Position numbers and translations under genes: made by a program
Notes under the pieces: model-generated
The model's database searches: none
Seen by the model: only the letters and a program-made list of their open reading frames with translations
What the model was told of the DNA's origin: nothing
Origin: Cristatella mucedo
Taxonomy: Eukaryota > Bryozoa > Phylactolaemata > Cristatellidae
Length of the DNA: 64,000 nt
NCBI GenBank assembly: GCA_009760855.2
Contig: WPIO01000139.1
Span: 312,001-376,000, forward strand
Direction: 5' to 3'
In this document: positions 34,201 to 45,300 of the stretch, piece after piece
Layout: each line of letters starts with the position of its first letter
Position numbering within the stretch: the first letter of the stretch is position 1

Positions 34201-37200
34201 TCTCGATCCATCTCTCTCAACCTTTCTCCCTCCCTATGTCAATATGTCTGCCACACCCTCGGTCGATTGGTCTGTCTCTCCCTCTTATCATTATGGTGCC
34301 AACAGCCACAAGAATGGCAAGCTGTTATAGATCTAATGGGAAAGCTGTGGTGGACTTTAATCTTATCTAATGAATGGACTTTATTCTAATCTAATGCCTG
34401 TGTAGCCCAAAGTGTATATAAGCTGGAAATGAACCCTTAGCTGTCCTGGTACTTATGACTTAAGAAGCAACCATTTCAGCTGTGGGTAGTGTCCCATAAT
34501 TATTGCTACTGGTGCAATTTCCCCAGTTGATAAACCAAGTAGACTTGTGATGCTTCCTCACTGATGCACAGCTTAGCATCCGGTAAAACCCGTCGACTTA
34601 CAAATTTCGAGTTTTGACATTCTAAGCACTGGACATGCTTATGTACATTGCGATCTCATTTCTGTTTAGACCAAAGTAATTGGTCTTGTTTTATGGAAGA
34701 AGCTCTTGGAAGATGGTCGATCTAGATGGTTGGGTATGGTTTCACCTAAATAACAACTGCTGGAATTATGGTCCCTCTGGTCAAATGCTTGGCCTTTCTT
34801 CCGAATTCGGGCTTGAGGTATTAGCATCTCTTTTCACTCATTGGCCCATTATTTTGAAAGCTTCTATGCATGTCCTTTTAAGAGAGTGACACATAATGTT
34901 CTGAGATTGCCTCATCGCAATCGTACTGTCTGTAAGGCAATGGTGGACAGCACATTTTGGAAGACATGAAACTCTGGCACTGAAAATACTATTTTACTTG
35001 CAGTGCTAGTTTACCTTAACCTGCCATTTATTAAGGCTGCCAGCTAGTGATAACGAGTTTTTCAATTGCAGCACTCATAAATCTGCTGAAGTATCTGCTG
35101 TCTAATGAATCCAGTCTGCTTCAACAATTCAACATATTTGACTTGTCATATAAGGTAATTTCAGTGTACCCAATGACCCTGTATTTAGGAATGACTCAGT
35201 GCTTTGGACCCTGACTGTTACACAGGCCTTCATCTGGTAAACGAAGGCATTTTTCATTTTCTTATGGTCTTCCTAATAGTTGTTGCTTGTGTTACCGTCC
35301 AGTCTAACCGTTCTCCGGGGCCCACCGTCTGATTAGCATGTACTTCTGCATCGCCTGCAATTATAGATTCGACCACTCTTGGTAACCATACTATTCGGCA
35401 CTATCCTAGTGCCTGTTATTATCTTTTGCCATTGTCGTTCAAGTGCATTTTATCATGCTGCTGCTTCTGCCAGGGTTCGTGAATTGGTGATCTCCCTCAA
35501 GAAGCCTAGCCGAGTTACAGAGGAGGGCAAAGGCCATATCTCCAATATTTCCTGCATTTTGTTGAGCCGTTCAGTGCCGTGTTTCTCAAGCGCTGCAGTG
35601 AATCACTTAATTTATTGGTCAACAGGCAAACCATAATTCTACGAGTAACTCCTAAAGTGTATATATTGAATACGCATTCATTGTGCTATATACCCATACA
35701 AATATGCATGATTCTTGCTGATGCCCTCTCCTGTTTGCTGTGGCCGGGACCTGACTGAAATCGACCTTCTGCCTGACTTTAACGACTCTGCCCTTACTGG
35801 CTTCTCTTTCTTCCTGTGCCAAAGTGACAGGAAACAGATTTATTTCTCCTAAGGCACTCTGCAAATGTCATTATTATTATTGTTATTATTACCCTCGAGG
35901 TCGATGAAAACTGGTGGTGAAATAGCCATTGTCACTCGTTACTCGATGGTAAGCTGTTTGCTGTCCCCTCAAAGTAACTCTTCTAAATCCGTGGTACTGA
36001 GTCCCTCCTGCAGCAAGTGACCAATTGTGGCAGTGATCTATCACCCCTCCCAGTTACTAAGTCTTGCTTTATTTCTAATTTGTGATCTAGATCTCGTTTT
36101 GATTCTATGTTCCGGAAATTTTTCTTTACTTGCACTTGATTTTAGCTTTAATTTCAAAAACGGAACTGACCTCGTGTCCGGTGAATTCTGTACACTAGCT
36201 AATTCAGCATCTCTCTTCTCTCATGTGCATGGCCACTTGCAACAAAGATCACACGACCGGCAAATATGCTCCGCACTGCCCCAGCCCAAGCCCCCTCCCT
36301 GATTGTGTGCTTTCAGCTCCTGCTATTACCAAATTTTGCACGTCTGATGCCATACGGATCTCATCCCATTTGCAGTTTGATATCAATATTTATTGTGGCT
36401 GCCCAAAAGAAAATATCTTCAGGCTCCTTCTGCTCAATTCTCTGTCCGACCTCACCGGTAGACAGGTGGGTGCTATAGCTTGACACTAGCGGATGTTCTG
36501 AATGAGCTACCTTCTTCTGACTAAGCCCATTTACTGTGTGCCCTTGTTTGGTAGGCCTGTGGCTTACTGCAGATATTCTAGCTATTGACAAGTCTCTTGT
36601 TATAAAAAAAACATGGTGGAATCACAGATGCACTCTCTAAAAATGGTAACGTCGACCTTCAACCAACTTAACTGCTTTGAGTTCAGTAACATACATAATC
36701 ATCCGGGTGGCAATCCAGCAGATCTTTTCCCACTTCTTTATGAGCTAGATAGATAGTTCGGCTAGATAGGTCAGCTAGATAGATAGGTCAGCTAGTTCGT
36801 CCCTTAGGTTACATCCACATTGGACTCCGTGCCATCTGGTCTATGTTGTAGGCCAAAGTCCACCTTCAAGCTAGCTGCTAGTGACCTCATCACAAAGAAA
36901 ATCTCTTGCGTCTAGACTCCGTACCTTCAGTTATAATAAGTATGTCCTTAGCCTCAATTATTATCCCTGAATCTTTCATAAAGACTGTTGTGAGGCCACT
37001 CATGGAGGAGTCAACACTAGTTCTGAACGTTAGCAACTTTTGCCCAACATCCCTGTTTATGCCTATATGAAAGACCCTGGAACGGGCAGTGGCAGACCAG
37101 CTAAACTGTAATGTCGAAACATCGTACCTAGAAAGTAAGCTATTGTTCTGTTTTAGGGCTAATCACTCCACATAATCAGTATTTATCTGTGTATAGAGAC

Positions 37201-39316
37201 GTCACGACATCCTCTGACTTGACAATTTAAGATACGTTACAAGCATACCTGTTCCTCACTGCATTTGCTGGGTCCGTGTGAACTATTCTTCGTGCGCTTA
37301 TGCATGCTGACACTGTGCGCGTTATCACCTTATCACCGCCCAGTTAAAGTGCTGTTTACTAGCATTTGTAAAGTGCATAGAAATGTGTTTAGCTCTATTA
37401 GGGTGCTTATTTAATGTTTCATTATGATTGCTTTCTTTTTCAAAATAAGTGGTCTACTAGTCGTTTAGCTGCATGTCTTAATCTTTATTCATCGTATCTT
37501 TCCATCGCACTGCACTTGCAGCCACTTTGCCGGCTGTTTGACATCAACTGGGGTACTGAGGCACATGTGGTTGTCCAGTCGGTGCTCCAGTTGTTTTGTT
37601 TTACAGGCCGTCAGCATATTCAATATGTTCATCACATATGGTGATACGTTTCTGGCTGCTCCCACCAGCTATGACGAGCTGTACTATGAGATTATACGCA
37701 TGCATCAAGTATTCAATAATCTGTATTCTATGAGTGAGTAAAGTTGTCTAACTGGCTCCAAAATACTAGTGTAGATGATCTAGATAATATTAACTTTTTT
37801 TTCTTCGGTATGCCAGCAAAACAATCTCTTGCTTAATGTCATGTGCTAACTCTGTTATGCCATAATCCTGCTGCTGGCATTTTTGTCTTCTACCACTGGC
37901 TTGATAGCAAATTCGTTATCTGACAATGCAGAACTAAAGTCTTGTTGGTGCATTAAACTCACAGTTGGGCAGAACTCTACAGTTTGCTATGTCGGTCTGG
38001 GACGTGTGCATATTTGACTTTGGTCAGTTATGATTCAGCATGTTGAGCGATGGTTAGTGGTAAAATGCCAGAGACTCTCGCGTCAGCTGAAGTGGATCTA
38101 TGGAACTAGCTCCATTGATCCTTGTACTTTGTATGAGGCGAGCTTCATGCGATGCACCGGATGGCACCAGATGGCCGGCCACTGGAGTTCTACATTGGTG
38201 CATGCAGCAAGTCTGTAATAATGTCATTGCACCCCACAGCCAACCGTCTAGATCTGTTTATCGGTATGATGGTGCACTTTTGTATTACAACGAGGTCAAT
38301 TTATGTAGCTATACATGCCAGCCATACTTCTAAGCTAGTGCCTTCCTATTCTTGTTTAATGGCAACAGACCAGGGGCATGTGCGAAGATAAATGCACTGT
38401 TTGCCACTGTTACACGAGTTTCTCAGTAGAACCCACTGCCCTGAAAAGAGCAAAGTGAAAAAGACTTCTTAAAATGATTTTAGAGCCATGCTCTCTCTAC
38501 GTTCGCTGCTGCAAATTTGTGTGTGTTGAAGGCCTCCTCTCGAGCGGCCTCTTCCGGAATGGCTCGTGTCTTGAAACTATGAATACCCTTAAAAAAAAGC
38601 ACTACTATGTAATATGGTTAGCCAGCATTGAGCGGTACTGTGATGTCGAATGGTTAGTTTTTGGAGTCGTTGATATGTGTCTACCACTGCTGCTGCTGTT
38701 GGCTTTGCATTTCACAGCAGCTTGATTCGTAGTCGGTTTGGCACCCATTACCTGGGTAGTGCTTTGTATGTGCGATGCTTCGAGCTTTGGCTATCGGCTG
38801 ACTATCGAGCTTGCTTATCATTTCTGTGTATGCATGTTCAGGCCTAAGGCATACCACGATGGACGGGACGTGGAAAGAACCTGGCTTGCGATTAACGAAT
38901 GCACTTGGAAATGTCAGGTACTTGCAAAGACGTCAGTGCTGTGGTTTATGTGCACTCGTTAGTGAATGTGAACTAGCTACAAAATGATCAGCTATTTCTT
39001 GGCTGAGCGTGAATTATGGATAACCCAACTGATTAACGCTGGGCCTTGTCTTGAATAAGCAAAGTGTCTAGTGTGATCACAGCTCTTCATCGCGACGTCT
39101 AACGATCATTCTAGTAGTGAATTGATAAGCACCAAATGCCAAAAATTGAGTGACCACGGTTGCATATTCATGGAAGACATTGACATAAAAGATTTCAGAT
39201 CCATCGGTAATGGGGATCCAGCTGGTTTTTCTAGTAATAGTGCCACAGGAACGCTGAACTGGGTGGTTGTATGTGATATTCCACATAATATAGTAATTAA
39301 AGTGATACATTTGTGT

Positions 39317-39395
<79 letters not shown>

Positions 39396-42300
39396 GGCAC
39401 TTTACACATGCTATAAAGGAAGCATCATCATATCTAGTCTTTAGGCACATATCAGTAAGGGTAGCCCTATTTATCTTAATGACCAGGCAAATAAGCACCT
39501 TGAGGTCCTTTGCAGCTTCTTTGTGGATCTGTTATCATTGAGCCCCTCAAACCATCCGGTGTGATAGAGTGGTTCAACCTGTGTAGGTGGCCGGCCAAAG
39601 TCATGGCTGACCTGGCAACTGCCGACCTTGATTTGCAACCGTGACTTTATAAACACAATTGGCTGAGCATCACTATGGCATAGACCTGCCACCAAAGCAT
39701 ATGGTTTGCCGTGAGTCATAGCCCAGTATGTACGAGCTTTCGGGATTGGTATGACCTTGCCGGTTTTGCAGTCCTTATGGACTGCAAGCAACACTGGTCA
39801 CGTGCATGAAATGTGCCTGCTGAGAACTGGAAGTTCTTGGGGACGTGTGTAGGCAGCCTCTGGGGCTATTCACTGGCTAATACTACCTTGCATTAAGATT
39901 TTGCCCGAATTTTATTTGGCTATTCCTGACTAATAGCTGTTGGGTCTGTTCCTTTGTTTATTGTCGCAGTGTGTATCAGAAATTTAGATTTGATCTATTC
40001 CCAAAGGCAGAGACCAACTAGCAAAGAGCTAGTGGTCCAGATTGAGCACCTCGGGAACTTTCATGGTCTTTTCAATTATTTGTACTCGATAACGGCTGAA
40101 ACAGTAAAAAACCATTAATGACAAAAGGAGATATAAAATTCACAAATTGGAAAGGCTGAAACTCAAAATTGGCTCTGCCAGCATATCTCCAGTTGAATCA
40201 GCTCGAAATCTAGGTTTCATATTCCAAAGCGACCTCTCGTTAGACGACCATATCAGCTCCACAGTCAAATCTGCTTATTTTCAGCTTCATAACATTGCTA
40301 AAATTTGGGCTTGTTTAGATAAGGATACCACGTCCAAGTTGGTCCATGCATTCGTGACATCCCGTCTCGACTTCTGCAACTCACTGCTCGCTGGCCTACC
40401 GGCATGTGCGATCAGGCGATTGCGGCTGGTGCAAAACTCCGCAGCTAGGCTTGTCTGTCGTGAGCGTCGCAGTTGCCACATTGCACCACTTCTCGGCGAC
40501 CTGCACTGGCTACCAGTCAAGCAACGGATTGACTTCAAGGTTTTGTCGCTCACTTTTAGGTCACTACATTCTTTGGCTCCAGCCTATCTCTCCGACATAC
40601 TCCCCCATCAGGCCAAGCATCGTACCACCCGCTTTTTGGAATCCAACAGTCTACAAATACCCGGTACAAACCTCAAATCCTTTAGAGACCGTGCATTTAG
40701 TTCATATGCTCCCAAAGCCTGGAACTCCCTCCCGACCTGCGTCAGAACATCCCCTAACCTGACCACATTTAAAAAGAATTTAAAAACACACCTACTTAGG
40801 ACATTATTTAGTGCGTCCCTAGGATTCTTCCTTGATGTGCTTATGCATGTTGACACTGTGCATGCTGCCACTAACCACATTTTCATGTTGACCCTGTGTA
40901 TGTCACCCCTAACCATAATATTCATTTTGTTTGTTTATCAAGCATGATTTTACTCACCATTCAATTGCATTTCCCTTTGCAGCAAATGTAAAGCGCCTAG
41001 AGAGAAATTAAGTTTTCTTTGGGGGCTTTATCAAGTGCATTACTATTATTATAAAATGTAAGCCTCCTGTACCGTAGCTGATATTCATTGTCTGAGCTCA
41101 ATCAGGCGCTTACAGCTGATGCAAAACTCTGCTGCTAGGCTTGTCTGTCGTGAGTGTCACAGTTGCCACATCACACCACTTCTTGCCGACCTGTACTGAC
41201 TACCAGTCAAGCAACAGATCGACTTAAAGGTGTTGTTGCTCACTTTTAGTTCCCTTCCTTCTTTGGCTCCAGCCTCTCCATCAGATCTACTCTCCCACTA
41301 GGCCATGCATCGTACCACCAGCTTTTCGGAATCCAAGTGTACCAATACCTCGTACAAACCTCGAATCCTTCGGAGATCGTGCATTTAGTTTGTATGCTTC
41401 CCAAAGCCTTGAACTCACTCCCGACTTGAGTCTCGACATCCATTGACTTGACCACATTTAAAAAGACTTAAAAGGTGGCTATTTATGACAGCATTCAGTG
41501 AGTCCTGTGATGCGTCCTCTATGTGCTTATTGCATGCTGACCCTGTGCATGTCAACCCTAACCAACCATGTTATTTATGTTGCTTATCAAGCATGATACC
41601 ACTCACCAGTCGATCGTGTTTCCTTTGCAGAAAATGTAAAGTCCCTAGAAACAGAATGAGTTCTGTGAGTGCGCTTTATCAAGTGCATTATAATTATTAT
41701 GTAACTAAGCAAATATAATTTACCGATCAACTAACTCAATAAGATGTGGGCCTCTATGATTTTATAATATCTCTTAAGAGTCGCTGTGTAGAGGTCGTTA
41801 CCGTTTTCAAGTCTCTGATGTAATATTACCTAAGTACTTCTGCAACTGTTTAAGCAGCTCTTGAGGTGTCGTACTACACACTGAATCGGACCTTAGTCTT
41901 AGACATTATGCCAAAGTTGCTGTAGTGGTATGCTTGCAAAGCTGAAACTTAGACCCAAAAAAATGGAAGGGTACCACCAGGATTAGAGACCCGCCTGGCC
42001 TGGACACTGTGAGAATTGGCCGGTCTGGCAAGTGACCCGGCCAACTCAAGATTCTTGACAGCTGCTTCAGCAAAAACCTTTTGCAAGCTTTTGCTATTTG
42101 CATATGTCATTGTGGTTCTGCCATGTATAATCGTTTGCCTGGAAAGTTCTCGTACTTGGAATCCCAGCATCTATTATCAGATCACTATAGATATGTTGAT
42201 CCCTTAATCTGTTGATACTGTAGTTTGACGTTCTCACTAACTGCAGGTACAAGATACCTCGCAGAACACCGAAGCTGGCTCAAAGACGTTTGTTACACCC

Positions 42301-45300
42301 CAGCGGGCCAGTATGGGCAACCCTGCCCGGCGGTCTCGACTTGACTCCCTGGACCTTTGCCGCCTGTTACTTATACATAATTGCCATAAATCACATCAGC
42401 CCATAAACCAACGGTAGTGTCATAATCTCAAAAATAAAACGTCCAACGCCGAATTTTCCTGTTGGAGATATTAGCACATCTCATCTTTTTGCTGAATTAC
42501 GGTTTTTATTTGCTTGCTGTTAACGAACAGCATGAATTCTGGCTTGACATCCATAAAACTCGACTCCGATCGTCTGCTGTGTAGTGGGCAGGTTTCACGG
42601 CTTTATCAGCGACGACTCATCTGCCTTGATTCGTTAGGAAAGGCTTGCGTTTGGCTAGTCTTCTAAATATTTCATCCCTGGAGAGCCTCCAGAGAAGTGT
42701 CACTATGCTGATAACCGCCCTGGTAGTAGTATCCAGCGACTGAGAAAGCTCTTGCAGTGATGTCTCTCTTTGGTGAAGAGTCAGCACTGTCAGGTTCAAG
42801 TCGTCTAGTAGGGTCATCTGCCTTAGCCGACCTGTGAGTGGTCGACTAGCCATACAGCCCCGCGTTTTAAGCTTCTTAAGATTAGATAAGATAGCTCAAT
42901 GCTCTATGGTTGATTTTAAGGTTGATGCGACTTCTCGTTTGCTTTGGCCCATTTCATGTAAGGCCTGCAGTCGTCCTCTCCAGGTGCTATCGAGCCTTGA
43001 CCTTCTCGGCATCTTGAGCAGCACACCAAAGCGAGCCGGACAAAGCAGACCCGCTGTCGCTGGGCAGGGAAAGCCCTACAAGTTTGCTACCATAGATGCG
43101 CGAATTTTAGCACCGAAGTGAGTCGAGAAATTTTGCCGTTCTTCAAGGCTGGGAGGGATCAACGCATAAGTACAGCTACGTGTCATCGGGATAGAAGTGA
43201 AAGCCCAGATTGTGCTTGGCGCTCGCATTTACTTGAGGGAGAGGATAAATTGTGAAAAGGATCGAACCAAGCTCGGAGCAATGAGATACCCCACCCTCGT
43301 TAGTCAAGTGGCTCCTCGATGTTTTTCCTGTTCACACTAATGGCTTTGTTGTCTCTTACAAAGATGTGATCTACACCATTGCAGTGCAGTGTCAGTGATG
43401 CCCAGGTGGGGTGAGAGGCGCTAGAGGACTTGGTGATCCAAATCGTGGTATCAAACTCTGCCGAGAGATCAAGGAAAACAAGCAGAGAAACTGTATCTAA
43501 GTCTGCATTCCTGATAAGATCGTTGTACACCCAAAGCAATACTGACTCTGTGGACTGGTTAGCTGTGGACTGTGGACTGATTAGCTCAAAAAAGTCACTC
43601 GAACTTATTTGCTGGGTTTGACTTTTTGATAAATGAGTTCAGCTTTTCTGCCACAGCCTGCTCCAGTGCCTTTGACAGGAACGACAGAAGGAGGTGGGTG
43701 GAAGTTGCCTAAGTTCTCTTGGTCTAGTGTTCCCTGCCTAATTAGTGGCCGAGTAACATCATGGCAGCAGCAGTTCTGTGCATCACAGAAATAGGATGAT
43801 GTGAATAGGTCTAAAGGGCTTCGACTGTGAGATGTATCTTATAATGAGGTCACTCCTGACAGGCTCGAATGCAGACATTAAGCTGCTGCAAGGACTTAAG
43901 GGGAAAAAGTCGTGTGTGGGTGTAACTGAGGGAGATGAGTTCACTGGAATTTTGTAACTTTAGGGGTAGACTCACTTATCTTATCTATCTTGCTGACGAA
44001 AAAGCTTAACAAGTGATCTGCTAGATCGCTACAAGGATCATTTGGTAAGGTGCTAATCTAGCAGCAGTTAAGGAGATATTTGATAGTAGACATCTGCATT
44101 TTTTACTTGTGCATCTATGATTCGGCAATTGTTTACAGACTTAAACCTTTTCTATGATAGATGTATACGGTCTACAGTAGTTTTTGTATGCCTATCGACA
44201 GACAGTCATTCCCGATATTGTGTGTAGGTTTTGTGAAGCATGAGCTTAGCAGAGCTAGCTAGTTTATTGTCTGTGTCTAACCATGGGCTATCGGAGAGAG
44301 AGCGCGCATGGTGTGCTTAGTCATTGGTGCATATTCGTCAAGAACGTCCAGTGGTGTCTAGCTGTAGCACTCTACCATTCATTACAGGTCAGAAGGAAGA
44401 TTAAGCACCGATATTTTCGCGCTGGAAGCATCACTGTCGACGGGCTTAAAGGTCTTCTCTCGCTTATGTTTTTGTATGTAAAAGGATGGCACAAGCTGCA
44501 GACTGAATGAGAGCCCAATGTGGCCAGATGTGCAGAATACAGTAATAACTATCGGTGATAGCAATCGTAGGATGACCTTTTGTGATTAGGGTCGTGGCTA
44601 TTAGATGGACCGTAGAGCCATTACCCATCTTTACTCACTCCAAGTACTTGAACAATCTTACCATAGCCCCTACCCTGCTTGTGAAGGGCTAGCTGAATGC
44701 TTTGGGGTTAGTCACTGTACTCTTCTGCCTTTTGGCATGCTGCAGTGGCAATGGCTGGCACCCGATGGCCTGGAAGGGGCAAAGTCGAAACGTGCAGGGA
44801 GTTTGAAGGTTTTTAAGCCATCTTGCACACTTGCATGCACTGGAGAATGTTCGTGTTTATCTTCGTAAAAGCTTGATTCTGAAAAGGCAGTGGGATTCTA
44901 AAAACGGCGGATTTATGCCTGGAAGTTGGCCTATTTTTTTAGATTGCATGCATGTGGGCATGTCAGCTATGCCTACATGTTGCCACGTGGTTCTATCCAT
45001 CATTTTCATTTCTAAGGACGGCACTCCTGAGCCTTTGAGCTGCTTTTAGAGCCGGCAGCTTTGGAAGTCGTGTGTGTGAGTGAGTTCCAATGCTCCACAG
45101 AGTAGTACCAGTAGTAGCTTATTATTGTATTTTATGAAGCCAGCATAGTTTTGTTTGGCTATATGTAAGTTTAAGTGTGTCAGTTTCATCGCCTACTTGC
45201 TGGCACCTGTCTTGCACCTAGTTTTCCTTATTCGCAGAGCAATTACAAATCATTTCTCGCCGAAAGTGGAATCGTGGGCAGCAGCAAATCGATTGTCATC

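Larger units (their letters stand above)
35155..37606 (+). other. ARMH3 intron, 2.5 kb
   Basis: Contains a LINE-like 3' end (35815-35892) and a decayed LINE with endonuclease and RT remains (36010-37430). 35155-35814 is unassigned. Confidence 0.8.
38918..45237 (+). other. ARMH3 intron, 6.3 kb
   Basis: Holds a CT microsatellite (39319-39394), two + strand LINE family A copies (40100-41060, 41083-41705), an antisense Tc1-type relic (42480-43110) and an antisense LINE RT fragment (43130-44300). 39400-40090, 41710-42470 and 44300-45237 show nothing recognisable. Confidence 0.82.

Noticed and set aside
39077-39541. Open frames with long Arg-Glu or Ser-Leu runs
   Set aside because: Direct translation of the CT microsatellite.
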